The notes beneath the pieces were generated by a model. That model searched no databases. It saw only the letters and a list, made by a program, of their open reading frames with translations, and was not told the origin of the DNA. Positions 1 to 9,015 of a stretch of 64,000 nt of DNA are shown here, in pieces. How positions within the stretch are numbered: the stretch's first letter is position 1; the number at the start of each line of letters is the position of its first letter. The position numbers and the translations under genes are program-made. Origin of the DNA: Pinibacter aurantiacus (GTDB lineage: Bacteria > Bacteroidota > Bacteroidia > Chitinophagales > Chitinophagaceae); the NCBI RefSeq assembly GCF_019130065.1, contig NZ_JAHSPG010000013.1:248001-312000 (forward strand). The letters run 5' to 3'.

Positions 1-50
1 CTTCCTGCCATTAAAAAGAATGCGGAGAAATATAGATAGATTCTTTTCAT
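1..50 (-). CDS. Start of a lipoprotein gene, probably SusD-like (cut by window edge)
   Basis: An ATG at position 50 on the minus strand opens a frame that runs off the left edge. The visible residues begin MKRIYLYFSAFF and continue LMAG, which looks like the basic and hydrophobic part of a signal peptide. It starts 78 bases after the stop of the SusC gene on the same strand, where Bacteroidota almost always carry the SusD glycan-binding partner. The identity as SusD is inferred from position only; no SusD domain is visible in 16 codons. Confidence 0.6.
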   Translation of the reverse strand, partial: MKRIYLYFSAFFLMAG

Positions 51-128
51 GATCGTTTTTTTAATAACCATTAATGATGGGCCATTTTGTTCATGGCATT
101 GTCTTGGTACACGCCTCAACGGCTTCAT

Positions 129-3100
129 TTAAAAACCGACATTTACCGATACTCCGAAATTACGCATCAACGGATATCCGGTATATAATATGCCTGTGCT
201 GAAATCATTTGTACCAAGGCTGTTATCCGGGTTATCATACGGTAATGACTTGTACAGGAACCATAGATTTCTTGCGATTAAAGAAGCAGATAAGCTTCTC
301 ATGTGAAGTTTACTCACAATGCTTACCGGCAAGCTATAGCTGATAGACGCTTCCCTTAAACGGATATAGTTATTGTCAAATACTGCATCCTGTGTACCGA
401 AATTGTAGTAACGGTTTTGATAATAGGTAGATGCTTTTACAATTGTTGTATTAGGTGTGCCGCTGGAAGTTACGCCGTCGTAAATAATACCATCATGCCA
501 AACATAGGCGCCGGCCGGAGCTTGTTGTCCCGCTGGTAACAATACATTTTTTCCGTTCTGCACATAATAAGAAACGCCACCGTGATCTGTATCCCTTCCA
601 TTCAATGTATTCTTCGTTAACCCCGTTGCTTCCCAGAAAACATTGTTGTATGAAACAACCTGTCCGCCAAACTTGTATTCCAAAAGCGCTGTTAACGTTA
701 GCCTTTTAAACGTAAAGCTGTTGATATAACCGCCATACAGTTTAGGCAACAAATTACCCACGCGGTTTTGTGTTTGACTGAATTGAGGCATCCCGTTGGC
801 GTCCACTACATCCTTACCGGTTTTTTCATCCTTTACCAATGTGTACATATAAATATCCATTGGCGATTGACCCGGTGCTGCTTTAATAGTAGCGCTGAAT
901 GGATTGGCCAGTTGAAGGCTTGTTAAGCCAGGTGCCAGCGACAATACTTTTCTTTTAACGGTAGTACCGTTTAGCGTCATGTTCCATTGGAAATTCTTAT
1001 TCCTGACAACGGCTCCTATCAATTGTACTTCCAATCCTTTGTTTCCAAGAGAACCTGCATTCATCATCGTTTGAGCGGCACCGGTAGAGTAAGCAACCGG
1101 AACAGCCATTATGGTATTCGTTGTCTTATTGATATAGTACGTGATGTTCGCACGGAACCTGTCGTGCCACATGCCTGTTTCTATACCAAACTCATAAGAC
1201 TTATTAATTTGAGGTTGAAGGTTGGTGGCATACGATGTCGTTGGATTCGAATAATTACTGGTTACTGCACCGTTGAACGAACTGAATGTATAATTGGTAT
1301 TGGCACTGTAGTTGGTCCCGAATACACCTGTCTCGCCATAAGATGCTTTCAATTTACCGAAGTTGATAAATGCTGGCATTTTTACTGCATCGGAAAATAT
1401 GAAGCTACCGCCTATTGAAGGATAGTTTACTGTATTGTTAGGTGCCGGTAAAAAAGAAGACCAGTCTTGTCTGTCAGTAGCGGTCAAAAACAATAAATTC
1501 TTATAGCCTACAGTAGCACTTCCGAAAATACCTTGAAAGCGATAACCGGATTGTGTACCTGTTCCATTGGAACCCGTATAAGTGGTGGTGCCGGTGATTC
1601 TCGGTTTAAAATTGGCAACACTGTACATGCCGTTGTAGAGCAATCCGTTTGCACTGGCTACTGTATTATTCTCATTATAAAAATCATCTACCGTTGCTCC
1701 TACAAATGCATTCAGTGAAATATGATGATTGAAATTATTGTTGTAAGTAACGATGACGTCCGCATGATTGGCATAGTCATTCTCTAACGATTTTGTATAA
1801 CCGCCCTGTGCTGTAGTATAAGCCGTGGGCGCCGCATAAGCTGTGAAAGCTTGCTTCAATTCGTTCATTTCGTATAAACGGTTTGTTCCGATTCTCATCC
1901 TTATGGAAAGCGGAGCAATCGGGTGTACGGTAATGGTTGCGGTACTTACAAGCGTATTGCGGCTGTCCTGGTTTCTGTTCATGACAGGATCCCAATACAA
2001 AGGAGTAACAATGTTGGCGGCCAGTGCAGAACTACCAACATATTTATAAGCAGAATCTGACCACTGATACCCTTTTGCGTTAATGGTATTATCCTTAAGC
2101 AAAGAAGTGATGTTGTTGGGATAAATGGAGTAAGACGCTCTGTCTATACGCTCCGGAGGATTTTGCCTGTAATTATAAATGTAATTGACAAACACTTCAG
2201 CAGTTACAATTTTGGAGATCTTTCTGCTGCCGGAGAAAAACACGGAGTACCTGCTCTCCTTCATGTTTGGCAAATATCCCTTGTAATCATAAAAAGAACC
2301 GGATAACCTGAATGATGATTTATCATCTGAGCCGGAAACGCCGATCGTATGGTTCATTGAATAACCATCATTAAAAAAGTCCTTGTAGTTATTCGGTTGT
2401 GCTACCCATGGCCTTACTTTGCCATCCCACCAAAGCACATCCTGTCCGTTTAACTTTGGACCAAACGCCATGCCTGATGTACTTACGCCCGTTCCGGAAG
2501 GAGCATAAAACGGAATGCTGTCATAACCCGGCACATATTTTACGTAGCTATCAAAACGGTCTGCACTTGCACCGGCACCATATTCGTTTTGAAAATCAGG
2601 TAACCCATAAATTTTGTTTTTTGTAAAGTTCATGCTGTAATCAACGCCTAAACCTTTTTGCTCTTTTCCGGATTTGGTTTCTATAACAACGGCTCCGTTG
2701 ATTCCCATAGAACCATACAGTGCAGCAGCATTCGCGCCATTTAATGTAGTAATGCTTTCTATATCGTTCGGGTTAATATCATCCAGCGTAGAACCCGCTT
2801 GCGGGCCGGTTGTGCTTCTTAAATTATTGCCGAAACCTCTGCCGCTAAAAGCAACATCGTTATCCAAAATAGGAATACCGTTCAAGATGATCAACGGACG
2901 AGAGTTGCCGTTTAATGAATTCAAGCCTCTCAAATTGATACGCGTTCCTCCCATTGGACCGGCGCCCATTGCAACAATGTCTACACCGGGCAATTTGCCG
3001 GCCAGCGCAGTAGATACGTTATCAGTTCCGGCGTTGGTTAATTGAGCGTTGTTAATGGTTGCTACTGAAAAAGCAACAGCACGCTGACGTGTTTTGATAC

Positions 3101-3761
3101 CGAAAGCGGTAACCACAACAGAGTCTATGCTTTTGGAATTTTCTTCCAGTTTTATCCGGTAAAAATTTTCGGAGCGCACAGTAATACTTGCGGTGACATA
3201 TCCTACGGAACTTATTTCCAATACATCTCCTTCGCTAGCTTTCAAACTGAACTTTCCTTCGCTATCGGCAGTAGCGCCTTTTCCATTCCCTTTAATTACA
3301 ACATTCGCTGCAACAACCGGCTTGCCGTCTTTAGCAGACTGCACTACACCGGTAATTTCTTTAACTATGGCAACAGACGCAGCGTTTCCTGAAATATAAA
3401 TGATTTTGTCTTCGATATTGTAAGAGAGAGCCGTCCCGGCCAGGCAGGCGTTCAAGGCTTCCGATACACTCACGGAATGAAGGTCCGCGCTTACTTTCGG
3501 TGCGTTATCCAATACCTCTTCTTTCCATAGAAAAGAATAGCCTGTCTGCTTTTTGATAAGCATAAATACATTCTTGAGCGATGTATTTTTTACCTGCAAG
3601 GTTACATTTTGCGCATATCCTTTTGCATTTGCCTGTAATGCAATGGCCGCAATAAAATAACAAACAATGGTCGCAATTCGCATAAGCTTGAGTACAATCT
3701 TTAAGTTTTGGTCGGGTATAACCACGCGGGAACACCCGGCACGAGATATTTTTTTTCTCAT
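129..3761 (-). CDS. SusC-like TonB-dependent outer-membrane transporter with STN domain
   Basis: This 1210-residue protein is predicted to be a TonB-dependent outer-membrane transporter that imports oligosaccharides with its SusD partner. It has an extended N-terminus with a hydrophobic export segment (about residues 28-46, ending near NAKGYAQ). An STN domain follows (about 52-120), which in this family talks to a FecR anti-sigma factor. A carboxypeptidase-regulatory-like domain covers about 136-205, then a plug with the typical GAMxGGTRINLRG and NGAVVIETKSG segments, and a long beta-barrel ending in an aromatic-rich strand (NVGF). FecR lies directly upstream, so transport and signalling are probably coupled. 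The substrate is unknown. The GH105 and DUF2264 genes in the same cluster hint at a uronic-acid-containing glycan such as a pectin; that is inference. Confidence 0.93.
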   Translation of the reverse strand: MRKKISRAGCSRVVIPDQNLKIVLKLMRIATIVCYFIAAIALQANAKGYAQNVTLQVKNTSLKNVFMLIKKQTGYSFLWKEEVLDNAPKVSADLHSVSVSEALNACLAGTALSYNIEDKIIYISGNAASVAIVKEITGVVQSAKDGKPVVAANVVIKGNGKGATADSEGKFSLKASEGDVLEISSVGYVTASITVRSENFYRIKLEENSKSIDSVVVTAFGIKTRQRAVAFSVATINNAQLTNAGTDNVSTALAGKLPGVDIVAMGAGPMGGTRINLRGLNSLNGNSRPLIILNGIPILDNDVAFSGRGFGNNLRSTTGPQAGSTLDDINPNDIESITTLNGANAAALYGSMGINGAVVIETKSGKEQKGLGVDYSMNFTKNKIYGLPDFQNEYGAGASADRFDSYVKYVPGYDSIPFYAPSGTGVSTSGMAFGPKLNGQDVLWWDGKVRPWVAQPNNYKDFFNDGYSMNHTIGVSGSDDKSSFRLSGSFYDYKGYLPNMKESRYSVFFSGSRKISKIVTAEVFVNYIYNYRQNPPERIDRASYSIYPNNITSLLKDNTINAKGYQWSDSAYKYVGSSALAANIVTPLYWDPVMNRNQDSRNTLVSTATITVHPIAPLSIRMRIGTNRLYEMNELKQAFTAYAAPTAYTTAQGGYTKSLENDYANHADVIVTYNNNFNHHISLNAFVGATVDDFYNENNTVASANGLLYNGMYSVANFKPRITGTTTYTGSNGTGTQSGYRFQGIFGSATVGYKNLLFLTATDRQDWSSFLPAPNNTVNYPSIGGSFIFSDAVKMPAFINFGKLKASYGETGVFGTNYSANTNYTFSSFNGAVTSNYSNPTTSYATNLQPQINKSYEFGIETGMWHDRFRANITYYINKTTNTIMAVPVAYSTGAAQTMMNAGSLGNKGLEVQLIGAVVRNKNFQWNMTLNGTTVKRKVLSLAPGLTSLQLANPFSATIKAAPGQSPMDIYMYTLVKDEKTGKDVVDANGMPQFSQTQNRVGNLLPKLYGGYINSFTFKRLTLTALLEYKFGGQVVSYNNVFWEATGLTKNTLNGRDTDHGGVSYYVQNGKNVLLPAGQQAPAGAYVWHDGIIYDGVTSSGTPNTTIVKASTYYQNRYYNFGTQDAVFDNNYIRLREASISYSLPVSIVSKLHMRSLSASLIARNLWFLYKSLPYDNPDNSLGTNDFSTGILYTGYPLMRNFGVSVNVGF

Positions 3762-3883
3762 ACCTTTGTAACGTTTGGATTTAAAACTGTGAATGAAATG
3801 CTGTTTTCTGTTCGAACAATACCGGGTAAAGGGTGGAGCCTGAACCCGGTTTTTTTTATGGTTAATGGTTATTCTACATACAC

Positions 3884-5002
3884 TTACTTTTTATTGGATG
3901 AAACAATAATTTTATCGTTTTCAACTTTTGCATTGATGCCGTTCGTATTCAACACCTTTAAAATATTTGACAACGGCACATTCCTGTCCAATAACCCGCC
4001 AAAGCTTTCTGAAGGTGGCGTGCCTATGTATTCTACCGGTATATTGTACCATCTGCTTACCTGGTTCATCAATTCCTGCACAGTAATATTTTCCATTGAA
4101 AATTGACCGTCGGTCCAGGCAACTGCACTTAATGTGTCCACCCCTTTGATCTTTATATCTATGCTGTCAACAACAGCCTGCTGTCCGGGTTTCAGTATAT
4201 GACTTCCTATTTTGATGGCACCTTTTATTAACGTGGCTTTTACTTTCTCTCCCGAATAACTACTGATATTGAATACTGTGCCCAGGTCTTCTATTATTTC
4301 ATTGCCGGCCTTCACTTTAAAAGGTTTCTTTACATCGTGTACTACATCAAAACAAGCTTCGCCAGTAAGCTCTACCATTCGCTCATTTTTCCCTGCAAAA
4401 GAAACAGGGAAGCGCAAAGAACTGCCTGCATTTAAGAACACTTTTGTTCCGTCGGGCAATACCATTTTCCATTGTTTTCCGTTGGGTGTTGACAGCTCAA
4501 CATAATCTCCTGTCCGGGAAGCCGCCGAGTTGGAAGATGTTTGTGAACCATACAACCGGGCTATTTCATAACCAAAACTCGTGTCCTTTAAGTCAATATC
4601 TTCTCCGTTCCAAAGGCGTAAAACAGCACCGTTGGTGCCGGGCATAATTTCCTTAGCAATACTTTGTTGCATTGGCTTACTGTTTCTGAAAAAGAAAAAG
4701 CCCCCGACAATCACTCCTGCAAAAACCGCAGCCACAGCCGCTTTCTGCAGGAAACTTCTTTTGATGGATATTACCTTGACCGGATGTTCTGCATGGGTGG
4801 AAATTTGTCTTGCGACTTCCGCAAATATTCTTTGCGAATGCGAAAGCTCATCCGCAGCAAAGGCCTCCGGAATGTCAACGGTAAGTGGCTCATTGTCTTC
4901 ATACCATTTTTCCAATATTTCTTTTTCCTGCGGAGAAATAGAGCCGTCAAGCCACTTCCGGGCCAGTTCTTTATAGTATTGCAGATCTGTGTTTGCTGAC
5001 AT
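3884..5002 (-). CDS. FecR family anti-sigma factor
   Basis: This is an inner-membrane anti-sigma regulator of 372 residues. It has a short cytoplasmic N-terminal part containing the sequence YKELARKWLDGSISPQE, one transmembrane segment (about 87-105), and a periplasmic FecR domain with the family pattern NGKQWKMVLPDGTKVFLNAG followed by LTGEACFDVVHD. The C-terminal domain (about 290-370) resembles the STN-interacting part of Bacteroidota FecR proteins. The family senses the loaded SusC through its STN domain and then releases a partner ECF sigma factor. The SusC lies just downstream, but the sigma gene is 3 kb upstream with two enzyme genes in between, an unusual arrangement. A conserved promoter-like element lies about 40 bases before the start. 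Confidence 0.93.
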   Translation of the reverse strand: MSANTDLQYYKELARKWLDGSISPQEKEILEKWYEDNEPLTVDIPEAFAADELSHSQRIFAEVARQISTHAEHPVKVISIKRSFLQKAAVAAVFAGVIVGGFFFFRNSKPMQQSIAKEIMPGTNGAVLRLWNGEDIDLKDTSFGYEIARLYGSQTSSNSAASRTGDYVELSTPNGKQWKMVLPDGTKVFLNAGSSLRFPVSFAGKNERMVELTGEACFDVVHDVKKPFKVKAGNEIIEDLGTVFNISSYSGEKVKATLIKGAIKIGSHILKPGQQAVVDSIDIKIKGVDTLSAVAWTDGQFSMENITVQELMNQVSRWYNIPVEYIGTPPSESFGGLLDRNVPLSNILKVLNTNGINAKVENDKIIVSSNKK

Positions 5003-5042
5003 TGTTGATACGTTCTTTGATATATGTGAAGAAAAAAGCAGT

Positions 5043-5075
5043 CTATCCCCTACAAGCGGTAAATATTTTTTTTAA
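5043..5075 (-). promoter_or_regulatory. Sigma/fecR junction element, copy 2 (upstream of fecR)
   Basis: On the minus strand this reads TTAAAAAAAATATTTACCGC followed by TTGTAGGGGATAG, about 40 bases before the fecR start. Seventeen bases, CCGCTTGTAGGGGATAG, are identical to positions 7900-7916 upstream of the GH105 gene. A looser relative (A-run, then TTAGGGA) lies between the second sigma/fecR pair at 51950-51969. Its position suggests a promoter or processing element for fecR; the function is inferred. Confidence 0.55.
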
Positions 5076-5123
5076 CCCGCCTGGCAGCGATAACGATTTT
5101 CGTTAAACAGATAAATAAACCGT

Positions 5124-6398
5124 TTATTTCTTTGGAGTTTGTTTATAAACATCATTGCCCGTAGGATCGGGCTCCATGGCATGATCAATCGTCATAAGCT
5201 CTCCGTTCCAGGCTCTTTTTGCGGTCCAATCGGCATCAGGTGCCGCCCAAAAAGGGTCTTGCGCTGCTAATCCCAGCATGATAAATCCTTCTGAACAAAG
5301 ATATTCGCTACCCGTGCAAATGTAGGTTTCGCCCGCTTCGGGTTGATGCCCGGCAAAGCCGATATTCAACCATCCTTTGTTATTAAAAGTACCCGGCATT
5401 TCAATTTGTCTTTTGATCACTGCGTGCAATGCGCAGCGCACTTGCGAAGGCTTTATACCTTCAGGCAATGCATGCATTTGTGCAATTTTGCTGAGCAATT
5501 GGAATGCACCGAAACGGTAAGAAATAGAACGGCCGATAGGCGGATAAGTGCCTTCTGGTGAAATCAAACGTTCCTGGATGGCGGCATATCTTTTTGCTCT
5601 CGACAAGAAAACGCTGTATAAATTGGCCGTATCACGATTGGCATTTTTCAGTGCTTCGCTCACTTCCAACAACATGGGATGCATTACAAAACTGTTGTAG
5701 TAATCCCAATGAAAATTTACACCGTCACCGTAAACACCGTCGCCTTTATACCACAGCACCATACTATTCACAGCCCTGTCTACCCTGCCTTTTTCAATCT
5801 CCTGGCCGTACTTCAAAAAGAAAGCTTCAATTTCTGCAGCAAACAGCACCCAATTGTTATTGCCCGGCATTATTTCTCTTGTCTGATTAAAAGCAGCCAG
5901 CACATTTCTTTTCGTTTGCTCGTCCAGGTTTCCCCAAAGTTGTGTTGGGGCGCGCAAAAATGCCTGCGCCAAAAAAGCAGCATCCACAAGTGCCTGGCTG
6001 CCTGTTACGGGATGCTTTTTGAAATTCATGTAATCGGCCGCCGTAGAATCGGTGGCATTTTTGATGCACGCAACAGAAAGATCGATATACTTTTTTCTTA
6101 GCTTACCCTCCGGTGTTTGATCGGGGCCCAATTCCAACCAGGGCGCCATTCCGGCCAATAACCGACCAAATGCTTCGAGGTAAGCCGAACCGCTGCGGTC
6201 CGCCTTTTTGAAAGACTCGATCGGCATTGTTTTTTTGAGTTCGTTTTTACTCAGCGCCGTTAAAACGGGATCGGCAATTTTTGTCATCATCCGGATAAGA
6301 TAAGCCCGTTGTGCGGCACCGTTGTTTACTTCCTTTTTTTGAGCGAATATGATTTGCGGCAGCAGCAAAATGGCTACCAATAACAATTTAAAGTTCAC
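5124..6398 (-). CDS. DUF2264 family secreted protein
   Basis: This 424-residue protein has a clear signal peptide (cleavage near residue 19, IIFAQ). The rest matches the DUF2264 pattern as I know it: an all-helical protein with AYLEAFGRLLAGMAPWLEL near residue 75, then NNWVLFAAEIEAF, YGDGVNFHWDYYNS and the tail region ICTGSEYLCSEG. DUF2264 proteins look like alpha/alpha-barrel carbohydrate-active proteins and often occur in PULs with GH105 or GH88 enzymes; no reaction is firmly assigned to them. The gene follows GH105 after about 300 bases of repeats and precedes fecR. It is probably a periplasmic enzyme or accessory factor in processing an acidic oligosaccharide. Confidence 0.85.
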   Translation of the reverse strand: MNFKLLLVAILLLPQIIFAQKKEVNNGAAQRAYLIRMMTKIADPVLTALSKNELKKTMPIESFKKADRSGSAYLEAFGRLLAGMAPWLELGPDQTPEGKLRKKYIDLSVACIKNATDSTAADYMNFKKHPVTGSQALVDAAFLAQAFLRAPTQLWGNLDEQTKRNVLAAFNQTREIMPGNNNWVLFAAEIEAFFLKYGQEIEKGRVDRAVNSMVLWYKGDGVYGDGVNFHWDYYNSFVMHPMLLEVSEALKNANRDTANLYSVFLSRAKRYAAIQERLISPEGTYPPIGRSISYRFGAFQLLSKIAQMHALPEGIKPSQVRCALHAVIKRQIEMPGTFNNKGWLNIGFAGHQPEAGETYICTGSEYLCSEGFIMLGLAAQDPFWAAPDADWTAKRAWNGELMTIDHAMEPDPTGNDVYKQTPKK

Positions 6399-6470
6399 GT
6401 TTAAATAATCTAAATGGGTTTGTTAAACAATAATTTGATGTCGTTTCCTTAAGGGTAATAGCATACAAGT

Positions 6471-6632
6471 TGATGCCCTACGGGCAATATGGCCACTCAT
6501 TGATTGATTTCTATTGATATTATTCCCCTACGGGGAAGCCTTGCCCGTAGGGCATAAATATCAATAGAAAATGTAACACCAGTTAAGACATTGTCCCCGT
6601 CCGATCCGGCACGGGCGGGCGTAGGACATTAA
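6471..6632. repeat. Cluster of REP-like palindromes, with a 41-bp sequence repeated elsewhere
   Basis: This intergenic stretch between GH105 and DUF2264 is made of palindromes. They include TGCCCTACGGGCA near 6475, CCCCTACGGGG at 6525-6535 and TGCCCGTAGGGCA near 6542. The last two lie inside a larger inverted repeat whose 13-base arms (TTTCTATTGATAT and its complement) are at 6508-6520 and 6558-6570. Positions 6592-6632 are the exact reverse complement of 25655-25695. The same TGCCCTACGGGCA unit recurs there. It resembles a dispersed REP-type element; no transposase is nearby. Confidence 0.85.
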
Positions 6633-6705
6633 TATGATAAAGCCGAACAGCTTAAGGAAGCTGCATTAAACAATGATTTGAAAAGAGGCCGCTTTGGCAT
6701 TGTAT

Positions 6706-7815
6706 CTATTTTTTCAGCTTGACAATTTCTGACCCGGCAAGCAAAAAAGCGCCCGTGCCATAAGATTGCCAACTGTCTGCGTTAAAATTCTTTTTGGGAT
6801 CTTCTCCTATCGGTTGCACCCAACCTACTCGTCCGGCTTCATTTACCAATGAAGTCAATCCTGTCCATGCTTTTTTTACTGGTTGTAAATAGCTTTTTTT
6901 ATCCAGGATATGTTGATTGATCCCCCAGGCCAATGCATAGCAATACAACCCGGACCCGCTGCCCTCTCCTCCGGGAAATGATTCGGGATCGAGCAAGCTA
7001 GACCTCCAGAGACCGTCTGATTGTTGCAGTTCCAATACACGGCCTGCCATTTCTTTAAACAGGCCTACGTAAAAACTACGCCCCGCATAATCCTGTGGCA
7101 TCTCCTTTAAAAGATTAACCAAACCGGCCATGACCCATCCATTGCCCCTGCCCCAAAATACTTTCTTTCCGTTGGCTTCTTTCTTACCCCCGCCGCGTGC
7201 ATTTGCTAAATACGCGGCATCGCGTGCAAACAATTTTTCTTCGTGATCATATAAAAGGCGATAGGTTTGTCGGTAAAGTGTATCTGCCAGTACCAGATAA
7301 TGGGGATCATTGAACGTTTTGGAAAGCTTGGCAAGTGTAGGAGGTGCCATAAACAAGGCATCGCACCACCACCACAATAAACCGCGATTTCTAACAAGCG
7401 CATTGTTCGGAGCCGTCTCCATTTTATGCACCGTATCGATGGTTGGCTGAATCATTTTTTTGTCTTTGACGATACGATAAAGGTCAATGTAGGTTTGACA
7501 AATAACAATATCATCAGCATTATCAAATTGCCTGCCCGGCATCCACTGTTTCCTTTCTCCTATTGCCATTAAAGAATCAAACAAGCGTTTTTCACCGGTT
7601 GTTTGATAAGCAGCATCTACGCCAACATAGAAAACACCATTCGTCCATGAGTTCTCCGCGGCGCCGTTGGAATGGCTCAGTTGCCAATCGGCGGCCTTTA
7701 CCATTTCCTTTTTTATAAATGCCTTTTGAAACAAATCCGGCGCCTGTGCTTTTAATGCACTGCTTATAAATAAACAACTCAAAACGGTTAAGCCTATCTT
7801 TTTTTTCCTATTCAT
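6706..7815 (-). CDS. GH105 unsaturated rhamnogalacturonyl-type hydrolase
   Basis: This is a glycoside hydrolase of family 105 (GH88-related), 369 residues with a signal peptide ending near KAQ23. Family members remove the 4,5-unsaturated uronic acid left at the end of oligosaccharides by polysaccharide lyases, using an alpha6/alpha6 barrel. Visible family signatures are NADDIVICQTY (the Asp pair at about 101-102), LWWWCDALFMAPP (acid Asp at about 152), FWGRGNGWVMAGL, and LDPESFPGGEGSGSGLYCYAL. The length is normal. It lies between the ECF sigma gene and DUF2264, so the first cluster probably acts on a lyase-cleaved acidic glycan such as rhamnogalacturonan, although no lyase is inside the window. 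Confidence 0.9.
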   Translation of the reverse strand: MNRKKKIGLTVLSCLFISSALKAQAPDLFQKAFIKKEMVKAADWQLSHSNGAAENSWTNGVFYVGVDAAYQTTGEKRLFDSLMAIGERKQWMPGRQFDNADDIVICQTYIDLYRIVKDKKMIQPTIDTVHKMETAPNNALVRNRGLLWWWCDALFMAPPTLAKLSKTFNDPHYLVLADTLYRQTYRLLYDHEEKLFARDAAYLANARGGGKKEANGKKVFWGRGNGWVMAGLVNLLKEMPQDYAGRSFYVGLFKEMAGRVLELQQSDGLWRSSLLDPESFPGGEGSGSGLYCYALAWGINQHILDKKSYLQPVKKAWTGLTSLVNEAGRVGWVQPIGEDPKKNFNADSWQSYGTGAFLLAGSEIVKLKK

Positions 7816-7899
7816 TGCTCGTGTTCATAATTTTTGATGATGGATAATATTTACTTGCCCGGTAAAAAATCTTTTATACAGAGTAAAGAAAACGGCATA

Positions 7900-7932
7900 C
7901 TATCCCCTACAAGCGGGCAATATTTTTTTAAG
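7900..7932 (-). promoter_or_regulatory. Sigma/fecR junction element, copy 1 (after sigma, before GH105)
   Basis: On the minus strand the element reads CTTAAAAAAATATTGCCCGC followed by TTGTAGGGGATAG. It lies about 27 bases past the sigma stop and 85 bases before the GH105 start. The last 17 bases are identical to the copy upstream of fecR at 5043-5059. In the second sigma/fecR pair of this window the related element sits directly between the two genes, so copy 1 marks where fecR would normally start. Confidence 0.55.
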
Positions 7933-7958
7933 AAAGGAAACCGCAGGAATGTATGTTT

Positions 7959-8528
7959 TTACAAAAAGGAAATAAAGCTTTGGAGTGCCACGCGAATGCG
8001 GCGTAAGGCCCTGGTAATTTGTGTTTCGATTGTTTTTTCGGAGATATTCAAGTCGGATGCGATCTGTTTATGGGTAAGCCCTTCTTCCCTGCTCAAAGTA
8101 TAAATCAGGCGGCATCGCTCCGGCAATGAATTAACAGTAAGGGCTATTTCTTCTTTCAGTTCTTTTAACCGGAATAGTTCATCTGCAGACAATTCCGCAC
8201 CCTGATATGCTTCGGCAGTTAACAATGTAGCAGCATTTTGTTGACGTTTGGAATAAAGTGCCAGCTTGGAATACACTTTAAACTTAACCATGCCCGCCAA
8301 ATAAGATTTGAGAGAATGAGTGAGCACCGTTTTCTCTCTTTGGTTCCACAAATCAACAAACACGTCTTGTACTATTTCTTCGGCATCGTAGAGATTATTC
8401 AGTTTTTTATTCGCCAGCGCAAACAACACTTTCCAATAGCGTTTGTACAATTCATTAAATGCGGCAAAATCTCCTTCTTTGGAAAGTTGGTACAATAGCT
8501 CATCCGTGTGTGTTTCAAGCAGTGGCAT
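7959..8528 (-). CDS. ECF (sigma-70 family, FecI-like) sigma factor
   Basis: This is a 189-residue extracytoplasmic-function sigma factor. Region 2 is visible as FAAFNELYKRYW and then DAEEIVQDVFVDLWNQRE (about 45-67). Region 4 is visible as LPERCRLIYTLSREEGLTHKQ, then IASDLNISEKTIETQI (about 135-175), the helix-turn-helix that reads the -35 region. It most likely forms a signalling unit with the FecR at 3884-5002 and the STN-type SusC at 129-3761. It could also drive the GH105 and DUF2264 genes that follow it on the same strand. The target promoter sequence is not known. Confidence 0.93.
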   Translation of the reverse strand: MPLLETHTDELLYQLSKEGDFAAFNELYKRYWKVLFALANKKLNNLYDAEEIVQDVFVDLWNQREKTVLTHSLKSYLAGMVKFKVYSKLALYSKRQQNAATLLTAEAYQGAELSADELFRLKELKEEIALTVNSLPERCRLIYTLSREEGLTHKQIASDLNISEKTIETQITRALRRIRVALQSFISFL

Positions 8529-8735
8529 AAAGCAGATAGAAAATACAAAAAATAGTAAATCGTTAGGTATATTTTACGACTTTAAACAGTCGCCGCCTAT
8601 TCGGTTCGTGTAAATATAAGGGAGATACCATTTCCGGCATAAAATTATTTTGAGTGGGAGATTTCGGAAACCGGGGCCACACTTAGCCCTTTGGATGGCC
8701 AGAAACTTCAAAATTCTTTCTTCTGGTATTTATCG

Positions 8736-8765
8736 TTTGTTTACCAGGCATCGTTGTTGCTTTTG
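8736..8765 (+). promoter_or_regulatory. Candidate Bacteroidota-type promoter
   Basis: A TTTG box at 8736-8739 is followed after 18 bases by TGCTTTTG at 8758-8765. This is one base off the Bacteroidota -7 consensus TAnnTTTG and close to the usual spacing from the -33 TTTG box. Transcription would start about 30 bases before the small cysteine-rich reading frame at 8802. Confidence 0.35.
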
Positions 8766-8801
8766 TCCCCCTCGCTGACTATATTTAGGAAACATAACGT
8801 C

Positions 8802-8873
8802 ATGCGTTTACAAAGTATGATCGCAACAACTTCGTTGGTTTGTTGTTGTTGTTTCAGCAGTTGTTATTCGTAA
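8802..8873 (+). CDS. Candidate cysteine-rich leader peptide (23 residues)
   Basis: A 24-codon frame starts at ATG 8802 with AGGA about 11 bases upstream. The peptide begins MRLQSMIATTSLV, then has four consecutive Cys codons (TGT x4), then FSSCYS and stop. The codon run GTTTGTTG (8838-8845) is complementary to CAACAAAC (8901-8908), so a ribosome held on the Cys codons could change RNA folding downstream. This is the logic of a cysteine-responsive attenuator. The same frame stays open after the stop for 30 more codons, ending at a TGA near 8970. The next gene (9016) has no visible sulfur function, so the leader may be orphaned or chance. Function is inferred. Confidence 0.4.
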   Translation: MRLQSMIATTSLVCCCCFSSCYS

Positions 8874-9015
8874 CGCGTAGCCACTCATGCAGATGACAAC
8901 CAACAAACAGTCCTAAGTAAATCTAACCTGTTCGCTATTGCCTACCCCGACGGGCTTTCCGACACATATTGAAAGGCATCACGCTTTCACAATGGTAAAC
9001 ATTCAAACAATCAAT

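Noticed and set aside
987-3399. Several plus-strand frames of 60-143 codons opposite the first SusC gene
   Set aside because: They lie antisense to a clear SusC gene, lack signal or domain features and are mirror effects of its codon use.
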